Assembly: GCA_944470555.2 (NCBI GenBank)
Contig: OX104127.1
Coordinates: 29,465,661-29,529,660 of the forward strand
From: Heterobilharzia americana
Lineage: Eukaryota; Platyhelminthes; Trematoda; Strigeidida; Schistosomatidae
DNA: 64,000 nucleotides
Direction: 5' to 3'
Part shown: piece by piece, positions 26,741-40,000 of the stretch
How the letters are laid out: every line of letters begins with the position of its first letter
Position numbering within the stretch: position 1 is the first letter of the stretch
Program-made: the position numbers and the translations under genes
The notes under the pieces: generated by a model
Databases searched by the model: none
What the model saw: the letters and a program-made list of their open reading frames with translations, nothing else
What the model was told of the DNA's origin: nothing

Positions 26741-28052
26741 GTGACGGGTTTTCATATATCATGCTTATTCTTTTCAGTTCAAATGGATTTATAACTTAAG
26801 AATGTATAAAAGCTGCTAAAATTTTAAAATTAGCGGGTAATTTGGAAAAGTTGAAGTGCACTTATTCAGTGAATATACTTCACCTTGTCCACAAGCCTCA
26901 ATTAAAACAGGGTTTTAAGGAAACTATTATGTGGTAGTTAACTGAAAATAATTTTGCTGGTTCTGACAACCTCCATCCAAATCCCTAACTTCTCTTACTT
27001 GCATATTCAGCATCACAATTTTATGTCTGCGATGATTATTCTACCCGGTGTTTCACTTTTCCTTCAGTGTTGACCAGATTTTTCTTATGGACAATTCTGG
27101 AAATGACACTTTCTCTTGCTATCTTCTCAAATAGTAGTTACCTTATCGTAGATTTCTTTGTGAAATTAAATTAGGCACATAAGATCATGGCTGCCGCCAA
27201 CTCATTCAACCTGTGATGTAAGCAAAGTGTCAGGAAAGTTATCAAGCGACTGGGGGCTGAACAAAATTGCTGTAACGGATACATTAGGACATTTAATATC
27301 ACAAGTTCACTATCATCAAACTACTTATATAGAATATATTTTAAAGGTGAGTCAAAGTATAAAAACCATTTACCACTAAACAACTCTTTCGTTTCACAGA
27401 TCACACCTTGTGATCTTGGCTGTATGGTTCCCAACGGGAACCCTATTGACAACACAGATGTAAGAATGGTCACCGAAGACCATGCACCTTACAAATTATT
27501 CGTCACCCTATAAGGAACGCTAGTGAGATTTTGGATAGTGCCCAAGAGATAATGGATATCGACTTAAGATGACTACATAAGATAATACCTTAAAGGTTGG
27601 TAAGCAAATACAAGTGTACCTTATTTTTCTAAGAGCTTCCACCACTTTCTAAAGTCTTACATCCATTATCCCCTGACTGCATTTATCTCCTCTACTCCAT
27701 GCTCAATCTTTCCAAATGTTCACATCAACGATTTTATCAGTTTGTTTCACGTTGATCTTATTTCCATGCTGTGATTTAAGTCTATTTAAAAACTTATAAG
27801 ATCTTCAATTGTTCATGCCCATTTTTCTGCATTACACAGCACAACTAATAGTTGTGCGAATTACTTCTTTCCAACATCCCATATAGCTCTTGTTTGATAT
27901 TCTTCATTCATCAAAATAATAACTTTTGAAAATAATATTCACGTCAGGTAGGATGAATATTCACTTACGTATGAGACTTATACTGGTCAGCTATTACTTA
28001 AACTACACAAATCACTTCCAGCTTACATTTTTTCATGCCTAGTTAGGAAAAT

Positions 28053-28094
<42 letters not shown>

Positions 28095-29343
28095 GATGTC
28101 GATAAACAGAGTCTATTACTTTTAGTTCAGACAGATGTGTTATTAGTCAATAGGGCCGAAATGCATTATCATAGACTCTATACAGTAAAATAACTAATGT
28201 ATATTTCAATTAGTTTGGATACTACTATTATTTACGGTTTAAATGTAAAGGTAAATTTCACTGAAATTTTCTCATTCAAAATTCTTATCATTTTATTGAC
28301 ATGATGCTTACTTTATAATACTTAAAAATATACCTTCTAGTTTTTAGCATACTTTTTATACTAGCAGGAAATTAGGCTGTATTTCTCTTTTATTTACTAG
28401 TATCACGTAGACAATGTGTGATTCTGCAATGAGGCAGCAAGTGTGAATGTATCACTATTCAGATTTACGAAATACTTAAAATTTGAGAATTAATATACAT
28501 CTGCACTGAGAATCATAGTCGTCGGAAGTAGGAATCACAATTCTCAAACAAGAGATTTGAATACCATGTTTTCAACCCACGTAATCAGCTTTTATCTTCT
28601 TAAAAACAACCTATCTTACAAACGTATCATACTGAATGTACAAAGAGTGTAAGTATACTATATATTGAAAGGTATAGAAACCAACTGCAATCAGTTAGAA
28701 CATCAGCAGGGTTACAGTTGCTTACCGGTTATTTGCGATTCTTAAATGAAAACTGTTTTTTGCCTGCAGCAGTGTAAATTTTGTAAATAACAATAAATCA
28801 GTTTGGAAAGCAAACACTGAAACTCATAGTGTTCTACAAAACCAAGGATTGTGCAAATAAAAGTGCAAATTATCATTTTATATTAAGTGAAGTTTTTGAT
28901 CAAAAGATTAATCGATTCTTTTGCTAACATAAGCCTCTAACAGTAAGCAGTAACTCAACCTCTTCAGTGTTGGCATGTGCTCTATTTGGTTCCAGTTTGT
29001 TTTAGATAAACTATCAATTCATTCTATATCTTTTAAAAATCTGACTCTAATCATCAGTAAACTATGGTTGGCCAATTCTCTAGTAGTTAGTGTGATTCTG
29101 TTAGTTTAATGGTAGTTCTAACAAGTAGGCATTAAGTGTAACATCGTCTAAAAGTGTAAGGGACTGGAACTTTGTCTTCTCTTATTTCAGTGCACGTCAA
29201 CTCCATTAACCTTTGAAACTTTTGTGAGTTGAACTTTCGGTAGCAAATTTTTATACAGGCTATAAAAGTATTTACATCGGGAAATGAAAGAATTAAGATA
29301 TGGACCGTTGAATTCTGATCCATTAGCTAAATGATAACGTTCT
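26741..29343. other. No gene recognised upstream of the Notch-ligand exons
   Basis: AT-rich with one AT microsatellite. No signal-peptide-like ATG exon with a phase-0 donor was seen here. Confidence 0.45.
28054..28094. repeat. (AT)n microsatellite
   Basis: An AT dinucleotide run of about 41 bp with one GT interruption near its right end. Confidence 0.97.
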
Positions 29344-29538
29344 GTAATATATTTGTTTATTTGATTTATAACACACAGTAATCTAGTATTATTTACTTGA
29401 TGACGTTTCGAGCATAAATTATTGCTCGTAATCATATCACATTGGTATGATTATGAGCAATAATTTATGCTTCAAACATTATCAAGTAAATAATAATAGA
29501 TCACTGTGTGTTATAAATCAAATAAACAAATCTAATAT
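29344..29538. repeat. Fold-back of the retroelement tail (about 93-bp arms)
   Basis: Left arm 29344-29436 and right arm 29446-29538 are imperfect reverse complements around a 9-bp centre. They share TTTGATTTATAACACACAGT, TATTATTTACTTGAT and GCATAAATTATTGCTC. Each arm is the conserved tail found at the ends of GIY-YIG retroelement copies elsewhere, here without any coding sequence. Confidence 0.9.
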
Positions 29539-29584
29539 GGAATTAAATTCTACCACAGTGCCCAAGTTTTACACTTATATAAAT

Positions 29585-29770
29585 GATAACATGCTTTCGG
29601 TGAAACCTGTAGGCTATGAGTTCGATACCTGAGGGTCATAGGTGTGAACTACTGAGGTGTGTCCATACTGGGAGAAAGCAGCTGTACGGTGCTTCCGGAT
29701 TTTCAATGATTCTCAAAGTGATGTCACTTCAGGATGATAACTAGCTTGAAATTAATAAATCCCCACAAAT
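29585..29770 (+). repeat. SINE/pLTR-like repeat, degenerate hammerhead
   Basis: Order: GGTGAAACCTGTAGG, TGAGTTCGATACC (B-box-like), CTACTGAGGTG, ACTGGGAGAAAGCAGCTGTA, TGCTTCCGG, and a tail GTCACTTCAGGATGATAACT. It matches the unit in the PLE arms step by step. The core is CTGAGGT rather than CTGANGA. Confidence 0.6.
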
Positions 29771-30640
29771 TTCTAAACTGTATATTAGAATCTGTTAACA
29801 TTAGTTTTAGAATCTACATGTTTACGTATGTAAATCATTAGTTGAACTGAATGTGGGATAACCTTTTAAAAGCACTACTCCAACGACAAACTGAATAATA
29901 AATTAATTTGGATTGACACTAGCAGTGTCATATATCTCTAGAGATGAGAAAACTGCTGAGATTGGTGATCAGACTCTTATGTGTCTAGGTAATTAGTCTG
30001 AACAGCAACGCCTAGACAAGTAATTCATTAATTCTTGATAACTGTACCAATGTGCACTCAAATGCATATGCATATGTAAGATGGTTCATCAAAGTCTGAA
30101 ATACCCAGTCACATGCAATTACTATGCCTTAGTATACAGAATCCTATTTATTTAATCTTCAATATCTTATTTAGGGTTAAATTTAATGCTTTTGTACTTA
30201 GCTGCAAATATGTCAGATTTAGGAGGGTAGGAGTAATCAATAAGAAATTTATTCATTTTTACTTGGATTTTGCTAAATGTTAGCCTTTTACAAATATGTC
30301 AAACCAGTCGCACACGTAGAACAGTCCCAATGCATAGCTTGAATTTCGCGAACAAAGGATGTATGCTGAACATTCATTAACTTTCATGAGGAACCATTAA
30401 AACATTTTACAATTTACCTTAAACTTTGTCCAACAGGAAATTATCATTGACATACTGTAAGTCAAACACATGGTCAGTGACAGTTTCTGAAAATCTGTAG
30501 GTAAAGACAGTTACTGACTAAATCTCCGATTTAACGTAAACTGATAAGCTTTTGTCTTGCTTTTTGGTTGCTTTATGTTTCATATTTCACGTATTTAACT
30601 TTCAGCATCTCTAAATTCTTTTTTCAATTTTTTCTTACAG
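29771..30640. other. Sequence directly 5' of the MNNL exon (intron or upstream)
   Basis: Contains only the acceptor of the exon at 30641. Since that exon begins mid-protein in phase 0, this stretch should be intron. Confidence 0.6.
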
Positions 30641-31057
30641 AAATTCTTTACAAGAAGTGTATTTGACTTACATATTGAACATTTAACTTTTAATTTGAAC
30701 ACTACTGATGACCATTTGAATAAATTCTTTGAACCAACATTTCTAGACAAATGCTATACACATATTGATATCAACCAGTGTTATATTGTTTTAGGCATAT
30801 GTGTTGCTGAAATTAATTATCTAAACAAAACACATCAACATATTCCATTGAATAGACCAATTCTAATGAAATATCATGAAAATTTAATTCAAGCATATAA
30901 TCGAACACCATCATTTTCATGGGAAATTTATAATGATTTGTTACCAATCGGTTGTGAAATCGGACATGAACAAATAATGACCAGTGTACTTAATATGAAT
31001 ACGTCTACAAATCGATTGAATCTAACCTATAATTTTAAATTAAGCACTATGATAAAG
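30641..31057 (+). CDS. Notch ligand exon: N-terminal part of MNNL (C2-like) domain
   Basis: Acceptor tttttcttacag at 30629-30640 and donor AAG|GTAAGT at 31058 give a 417-bp exon of exactly 139 codons (phase 0/0). It opens KFFTRSVFDLHIEHL, matching the first strand of MNNL domains (F-x-L-x-I). KCYTHIDINQCYIVLGIC keeps the C-x6-C spacing that Jagged1 has at its second MNNL disulfide region. A later lone Cys (LPIGCEIG) sits where Jagged has its GPCSFG cysteine. Several N-glycosylation sequons (NTT, NKT, NTS, NLT) fit an extracellular domain. The phase-0 start means an upstream exon with the signal peptide must end on a whole codon; it was not found. Confidence 0.85.
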
Positions 31058-34000
31058 GTAAGTATTATTAATTTGTTTTATATTGAACATTCATCCAAAT
31101 TAGGGACCAGAAATGGAAATAGCATAAAGCTGTCGTCGTCATAACCAGCTGAAATCTATCAAATGATGTATTCACCGTAGTATGCTATCGTAACTTAGTG
31201 TCTATCATATAAGTGACTTCATGTTAACTCTTTTCAGTACAACAAGAAATAATACAGTTCCTCCATTTAGGAATAGCATTATTCAACTCAAGTTTAAATA
31301 ACGAATATAAAATAAACGGAACTAGACTGAGCGTCATCTACTTCTTAGATGATATATACCAAACATTTCAACTTAAACATCTTTGAAATGCCGTTGAAAT
31401 TACAAATGCCTTTCAGTAAGCTTTGTTTTCCAGATAGCTGAAATGATCTAGACTCAGAAAACACCTTTACACTAAATTTTATTTTGGTTTCTGTTCACCT
31501 GATTTGTACTAAAGTTTACTTGTATTTCTTTACCACCTCAATGCGTTTTAAAGTGATGCAAAGTTACATCAAAAGGCTGTTCTTTCTGTTGATAACATCT
31601 CGCAAGAAAGCAATGCTTATGAATCTAGCTTCAATCTTCAGTGATGGTGACCAGTGTTTGATTAATAGAGACGACCATGGTGGATGGTGTAAACTCACAT
31701 TGTTGTGCCTTTGATTACTCTTCACTCGAAGCTACCATATGCCATAACATAATTTAACGTCATACTAAAATAAGAGTACATATTACTGGGTGCTGTATTC
31801 TTTGGCTTCATGAAAATGTTATACACATAATTAATGATCAAATTGCGATGCCATTGAACTTGGCTCAATCGTGCAAGAGTTGAAGCTACCACAATCAGAA
31901 ATAACGTAGGAAGAATAATCCAGCCATCATATTGTAGTTACTTATTATTATTTGTCCTCTGGGTTCACAGTGGAAAACAGAGCTTCAGTAGCACTTCACC
32001 ATTTCACTCTCTTCTCTACAGTCTGTTCTACCTGGCTCCACGACTGTCCATAAGCTTTCATTTCTTTCTCACACCATTTCCTCCATGTCACCCTAGCCTC
32101 AGAATCCCAACTCGTTGTTTCTAATGCGGGTTCCACTCAAGGGCCTGGACTAACCCAGTACAGGATGTCCTAGAATGGTCGTCTTAGTGTATGCCCAATC
32201 TATTTCCAACTTCTTCTGCATATTTGTTGGGCGATGGGTTCCTGGTTGCTTCTTTACCAGCCAGAGTTCCTTTGTGCTTATCCTTATTATTCTGGCCATA
32301 TGATCTTCAGTGTAAGCATCAAGTGAGCGTAGGTGACAGTTTTTGATGTATGTCTGCAGTTTGTTAGAAATGCAGTTCGTAACGCGTCATTTCACTCAAC
32401 CATCATACAGAAGCACTGACTTAATTGACTGACATTATTGGTGAAAATCGGGATCCTGTTCACGCTTTATGCTGAGTGCAGTGCAGTAGACCTCCACACT
32501 GATTATTTCAGGTTAATGAAGGCCTGTCTTGTTGTCTTTCCGATTCTAGTTTTGAAAACCTCATCTGTGCCTGTGCCACCTGTAGTTGAAACGATGCTGT
32601 CTAAGTAGGTAGGTAGGTGAAAGAGACAACCTCCTTCAGCTTTTTCCCGTTCGTGGTGATTGGTGTTTGTTGGTGTCGGTTGGTTGGGTCACTTTATCAC
32701 CTCTGTCTTCTCTACGTCCACCTGAAGGAAGTCTTATCTTCGCTGCCCTGAATCTTCTGTCAACTTGTTAGCTTTTGCCTGTAGATCTTCCAGTTTTTGC
32801 GACAAGACATTAGACGTAAATCATAGTCGACGAAATACAAATCCTCTAGAGTCTTTTCATCGATCAAACAGCGTATGTCCACCTTCTCAATCCTCACAGT
32901 TTGTTGCATGATCCAGCCTATCACAATCAAGAAGATGATCGGCGATAGTAGGCGGCAATCTTGTCTTACTCCTGTCTTCACATCAAAGGCGTCACTGAGC
33001 TAAGCTTTTCATTGTGAATCAGTTGGCATGTAACATCATATGGCATGTAGGTGTTGAATGAGGTTGATGGATGTTTGTGGTATTAAAATTGTAGTGCTGA
33101 AGCAGCTGCCTGGCAAATTACTTCTCAGTCGACGCTGTCGAAGGCTATTTCAAAGTCAGTCAAGTTTTGGTAAAGATCCAGTTGACTGTCATTTTATGCT
33201 CTGTTCTATGGTGATGCTTAGCATGGTGTTGCAATTTGATCCGTACATGATTTGTTCTTCCTGAAGCCAGCCTGATCCGGCCGTAATTTTAAATCAAGAG
33301 CACCTTCAAGTTTCTCGAGGATGATGCAGCATAATATTTTGCTCGGTGTGGACAATGGTGGAGCATGATTTTGCGCCAGTTCTTACAAAGACTTAGATCA
33401 CCCTTCTTTACGAGTTTAACAAGGCAGCCCATCTTTCAATCAACCAGTAGGAACCTTTCCTTCCTTCCAAACCTTGTGCATTAGTGGTGTGAACAAGTTT
33501 GCTGTTGTCTCAACGTCTCTTTTCGATACTTCTGGCGAAATCCTGTCTGGTTCTGCTGCTCTCCCAGATTTAAGCAATTTTATGGCGTTCAGGACATCAC
33601 TTCCGATCTCGTCGGAGGGCTCGCGCTCACTAGTATTTGTGTATCTGGGCTACTGGTGGTACTTCCAGACGAGTTGTAGGTGGTGGTGGTGGTTGATTCA
33701 AGAGTTTTCTGAAGTTGTCACCTCATCATTTTCTTTGTTTTTCCTTTTTGATAACTAAGTTTCCTTCAGTATCTCTCATTCTTTTCATCTGAGGTGATCT
33801 TTCCACTCCCAGATAGTAACCTGGTTATTTATATATAGAGTTGCCTCCTACCTGTGTATGTATGTGTCGTAGAAGTGTCTTTCATCTTCCCACACACTCT
33901 TCTTCAATTCTTTGTCCAGTGTAGTGTTTTAAAACTTGTGTTCAGTTCCTCTTTTCATTGGTCACCCCTCCACTGCACTACACTGCACTGCACTGCACTG

Positions 34001-37000
34001 CACTGCACCGGTTCATCTTCTGCTTCACCATCTTCCTCTCCCTCCTCTATCAGCTTCCATGTGTCCGTCGAGATCCATTCCTAGTCTCGTCTCATCTCGC
34101 CTCGCCTCGTCTCATCTCGTCTTGCTTCTTCTTCCTTCTTAATACAATTATGAGAGTTTCCTCACACATCTCTTCCAAACAGTCCCAGTGTTCCTCCATC
34201 CAGGTTTCTCCACGCATGTTGCTCAATATCTCCCATCTTGTCCTGATGCCTGACTGACGTGAAGATATCCTTCGTAGTCTCATCCTTCAGTTCAGTGACT
34301 ATTCTGGGTGTCTACCTTCAACTGTGGTCTATCAACAACTTCTGTCAAGGCTTTCAACTTGATTTTGAAGGCAGCTTCCTTGCACTAGATTGTGGTGTGA
34401 GTGGTGTGAACCTACATCTGCTCCCCTACCTCATCTGATCTTGTGTCCAGTTGGCTGACTGCGTCTCCACTTCCTTCACATGCAGATGAAGTCGATCTGA
34501 TTTGTAGTGTGTAGTGTAATGTGTCCATCTGGTGTCTGGTGAAATCAAATCGATGTCACTCGCTGTCTTGTGAATATCCTTGTGTTTGTACACACTGCCT
34601 ACCATCACCAAATCGTTGAATGCGCAGAAGTCTGCAAACAGTTCTCCATTCTCATTCATCATTTCACTGAGTGCTTCTCGACGCATGATTGATTCTCTTC
34701 CTGTGTTGTACGCTACCAGTTTGACATTCATATCACCCCACGCATTAGAATTTCGAAGCCGCCATCTGAAGTGAGGTCTTGTCCATTACTGATTGCAGTT
34801 GTCTGTAGAATTTCTCCTTCTTCTCTAGATCCACATTATTTGTGGGTGCGTAGTGCAGCACAGTATGATTGTGACTTTCCCTCCTTTTGAGTTGAGTGTC
34901 GCTGTCATGATCCTGGTCGTGGAGGACATTGGTCCTCACTGCATGAGAGTGAGCCTTCGATGGTGTACTTGTGTGTTGTGTGCTTGTGGTTGTTGATTGG
35001 GTGACAATGCAGTAGATTATTGACTCTGCAGTTGACAGTTTAGAGAGTCGACTTTCATTCCTTACTAGTTGCAAATATTGTCCGGACATCCCATGTCCCC
35101 ATTCTTTCTTTCGCTCTCATCGAGGAAGAGAAGATGCATAGGTCAGTTGGTTTCCCGAAGGCTTTCACCAACTATGGTCATTTCGTCCTTTCGATTGCAG
35201 TGAGGAATAAGTATAATTTTATTTTTTATGTTTTCTGTGTGCTTTGAAGTTTTTTTAGCGATTGGATTGTTTTTATGTGGTAGGATTGCTGTCCCTATTC
35301 CCAACGTTCCCTCTTTATCTGGTCCTAGGACCGGCTGGTAAACTAGTGAGCTGGTAAACTAGGCGAGGTTATTTCAGTAATAATAGTTAGGATAAATTAT
35401 TGGTAATGATGAGTAATGTAATTGAGCAACAAGATTTAAACATCTGTACTAAGTTCACAATTGCATCTATTACTGACTGTATGAACTTCAGTGGGTTGAC
35501 TGAATGTTGCACCCCTAAATCAAAATGTGTAATAAACCAGATTTCTAACTCACTTCATCACAAGTCAACGAGATATCTGTATTGCGCAAAACTTTAATGA
35601 CTGTCAGCAGAACAAGCTGTGTATCTCTAACCATCTCAACTCATGTAAACATCTGATAGAAGTCATTTTATAAGATGACCAGAATCCTCTTCATTCAAAG
35701 CTCTTTACATAGCAACCCTCAAGAAGGACCAAAATGAAGTATATAAGATTTTATGCACGTAACACTAAATATAAAAAACACCACAATACCATACTTAGCT
35801 CGTATCCTTTGCGACGATGAAAGTATGATGAAAAGCCATGTCAACCCGTCCATCTTCATTGGCTCTGGAGCTTCCTGTCTAAAAACTGCACATATCTCTC
35901 TGTGAGTAAATAACACATATTCCAAGTAAAATTATCTACTATGTTTAAGCAGATTATAAAAATAATATAAGAACACTGTTTCTACGTTTTTAGGGAATTG
36001 CGAGAATTTTTATCAGATAAACCTGATCTTGTCCACTGTGTCATGCATACTTTTGTTGTCTGATTTAATACCCAACTGACTGACAGTTGTTTGGTGTAAT
36101 TATTTCAAACTAAATAATGAGTTCCATTTGCTTGATGATGGCCAACAATAGAATCCAGTATAGGAGTTTCGTCCTATCTGAAACTGACTCTTCAGTGGGA
36201 TGTGCCAGAATTCTAATGCGTGATGATGTTCCCACTACCATTCGAATCTAGCACCCAGTGCTTCAAATGGTAAAGGATTATCCACTAGGTTACTGAGCCA
36301 TGAGAGCCACCTCTTGTCCAGTGGCCGTCATGAGTTATTTATTGATTCCTGTAGTTTAGCGTTAGTTGTTATACCGAACCGAATCGATTAGTCTAGTTGA
36401 GCATTAGGTGGTGCTCATGATTTAGTAGTCTAGTGGATAATCCTTTGGTATTTAAAGCGGTAGATGCTGAGTTGGAGTTTCAGTGCGAACAGCATCACTC
36501 ACTGGAATGCAGTTACATCCAACTGACGAGTTCTATGTTGTATGAAACGCTCACCTTGGATTTCAGTGATATTCATCAGTAAACAAAACTTAAGGCAATA
36601 TTTCGGTCTCCGTTCTAGCAGTTGACATATGTCCAACAAAGGTTTTCAAACCTGTCCAGTACACCAATCAGCAGGAAATTACAGTTACAAATATCCTGCA
36701 AGGGTGTCTAAAGGATAGCTTGAAACCATCAACAACTCTGTTCTTGAGTAACTGGTTATCTCAATTCATTGTGCTCCTCAAGAGTCGTCTTTCAAAGTCA
36801 CTTATAAAGTGAAGTCAAACATTCGAAGGTAATGCGCATTCGCCACCTCAACATAGCAGAGGCTTTGGCAACACAGCAGTATAAATAAATACTAAGTTTT
36901 TCAACCACCCATTTTGTAATCCAGTGTGGACTCTAGAACTTGTTAAATTATTATTCTCGAAAATATGAAATAAAGCCCGTCCAATAACCATACTCCTATA

Positions 37001-40000
37001 CACGTGATCTTACGAAATGATATATGAAGGTGAATTATTGAAAAACGTTCTATTATTTTGTTTTTTCATGGATCAAAGTGTTAGTGTACACTTCGTTTTA
37101 AATTTGATCAGTATGATGTAGGTTACCTAATCATTATTCTGCAGCATGATCCAGTCATTCATCTGCGATGACTCATTGGTGTAGAACGAATTGGAAATCA
37201 AAATTAAACCTACTCCTACACAGTATATTTGCTTAACATCTGTAACAGAGAGAACCTCCACAAAAACCTAAACTGAATCACAACAAATGTCTGTTACATC
37301 GTAATTTCAAACAGATGTCACTCATCACATTGAACCAGTCTTCATTATTTTGCTTCATGGATTTATTTTGTTCATTTGTGTCACGTGATCTGTCTCTTAA
37401 TTTTCTGTTTATAAGACAGTGTCGTTATTATTAAGACATATGTTTCCTCTTGTAATCGATAAATTATATAACACGTCTAGAAGCGATGATCATAATACGT
37501 GATGTACATTAGTTTCACATTCGATAATTGTTAAGAGTATTTGGTCGGACTAAGTACTCTGAGATAGGAATTGAAGGCGGGATCACGTTAAGATTACGTG
37601 CGTCCACTCATATACCCACCTGTGTGCACATACAGACAGACAGACGTGAATTGAGATGCTGCAGTTTGTGAAGTCATATAAACATTATTTGTCGTTTTAA
37701 ATTATATGCCATATTAGGCAAAATGTGACTGAAGAACTTACCTGATAACTGTACAGTATAGTTTGGTTTCAGTGAACTAAATTTTCAGAATACGGAAGTG
37801 GTTGACAGTTTTGTTCTTTCGAATTTAATGGGCAGAATACGTGCATTTGCATTATTTGGCCTGAATCATAAAGGTTAGATTGTTAATCACCAGTAAGTAA
37901 AACTTACCACCTGGTTTTCTGTTAATTGGTGAGTTAACAAACGAATTGACTGGACTAGTACAGAACGAAAAATTGCTGTTCCACCCCGAAATGTTTTACC
38001 CGGTGCCTTTAAGATATTAACTGAAAGTAGCCTACAGAGTATATTATGTTAATAATAGTAATAGTAGCTTTATTCTGAAAGATATTTCGGAAGTATTGTA
38101 CGGGTTTTTCAGTATATTATTTAGCATCAGTTGGACACAACTTACTAATTACTTCATTAAGCTCAGTAAATCAATATTACAGTTCACTTGGTTTGATATT
38201 CAGTTGTTTACGATTATTTATGGATTAATATGAGTTGGGGTTTTTGTTCCATTTTGGTCCGTTTATGAGAAATATCACACAGTGAAACAGTAGCATTTAC
38301 TGGATAACGTTTCGGACATAATTTATTGTCTATATTCATATCAAGTAATTCCACAACTTCGAGACAGACTTTATATATTCCTAATTTTCCCTCCTTCTTT
38401 GTGATGCCAAGGGCAGTAGAATTTTCCATATGTCTGTCCCAGACGATAAATTGTGTCCGAAACGTTATCCAGTAAATGCTACTGTTTCACTGTGTGATAT
38501 TTCTAATAAAAAGACTAAAATGGAATTACAGTCGACCACAGTGCTCAAGTTTTACTCTTATATTAATTAGGGTTTCAGGTTTGTCAACGAGCATAAACCA
38601 AGAAGCAGTTAAGTCGTCATGTTAACTGATAGCTCTTCAGGTACTTAAAAGTCTACCTCTAAATATATAGCCAGTTATAAATGAAATATATCTGTATACA
38701 TTTTTAAATATATTTCATTTATAATCCATTTACCCAATGCTCAAATTATTCAACTCTGTCAGGTCAAAGTTTGATTCTGAAGTTTATCAAAATATATCCG
38801 GTTAGTTTAATTATTTTTCAGGTAATTATTTTTAAAATAAATAATCTAATTTGTTTACATCGCTAACTTCAGTCTTTTCATCTGATTTCATTTTTAGCAT
38901 AGTCTGAAGTTATTATTCAACGTGTATCATCTGACACCGAATGGAGGTAATGTAAAAACAGTGAAATTTATTGCTTGCATGTTGTCAGTTTTATTTACAA
39001 ACTATTATTTTGTTTTAATCAACTTCGTTTGATTCAGTATCAAATAAACGACTTTGAATGAATGGGTTCTTTACTGTAGGTAACTTAAATCAGGAATTCA
39101 GTCACTAGTTACACCTCATTCTAAACACAGTTATTGAATGTGGCAACATTCTGTGAGGCCAACTCTGTGTGGTCATTCAGAAAAGAAACTACAACTAATA
39201 ACATCAAATTATGCCCAGCGCACAAGTAGTCATGATCATGACTCAACAGCCTATTGGATAACGCTCCGCTGTTTGGGTTCCCAATCTTATAGCCAACAAG
39301 ATCGCAATGAAATGAAAGTATATGCCTCTGATACATCCTTAATGGCAAGCAATATGCATCCTGGATTCCACTATTTGCTGATACCTACCACGAATATCAA
39401 ACTTAAATTACGTGCGATATCGATACATCAACACAGCAACCTGTACACCAACAGTGGTTGATCTATTTGGTTCACTTAGAGACAGAAAACTATAAATTAT
39501 GATATTAATTTGGAGACTGTTGATCATACGTTTCATTTCAGTAGCTGAGAAGTAAGTGTATTGTTGCTGGTTCAGGTAAGAAGACGGTGGTCAATTGTAT
39601 GCAAGGAAACTACGCCAATCAGTGTTTTTATGGAGAAAGAAAAAGAAAATGCGTATACTACATGTCCTGGTTAATATTATTTGATCATACGTGGGACTTT
39701 TTAGTTTTATTCTTTAATTGTAGTTGATTATGCCACTCAGAATAGATTCCCTGTACACAGTTGTTGATGTTACCGCTTCTTTTCTTAAAACCTGTAAGTT
39801 CATTTCATAAATGTTAGCCACAAGCTCAAGTCAACCTCTTGTTTAACGAGACATTCAGTCAATAATTCAGCCTACTTCTAAGTTATACGAATAAACAGTA
39901 AATATTCCCCTTACAGTTCAAATTCAGTGGTTGTTAAACTTTTGAAAATACTCAGAATTCACCTGTTACGTCTTGTCCGAAGCGTTTATTGCAAAACTTC

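Larger units (their letters stand above)
31945..35367 (-). mobile_element. RTE-like (CFDP2-type) non-LTR retrotransposon, degenerate copy 2 (intronic)
   Basis: Same element family and orientation as the copy at 17.2-20.4 kb, lying antisense inside the first known intron of the Notch-ligand gene. It has the head (35308-35367), endonuclease remnant (34426-35089), linker, RT (RT motif KTGVRQDCRLLSPIIFL at 32760-32981) and a longer 3' end than copy 1. The 3' end stops near 31945 in a short AAT-type tail typical of RTE elements. The catalytic box reads FVDYD, so the aspartate pair is broken. The endonuclease half (33866-35340) is about 98-99% identical to copy 1 by eye; the RT half is roughly 80%. 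Confidence 0.9.
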
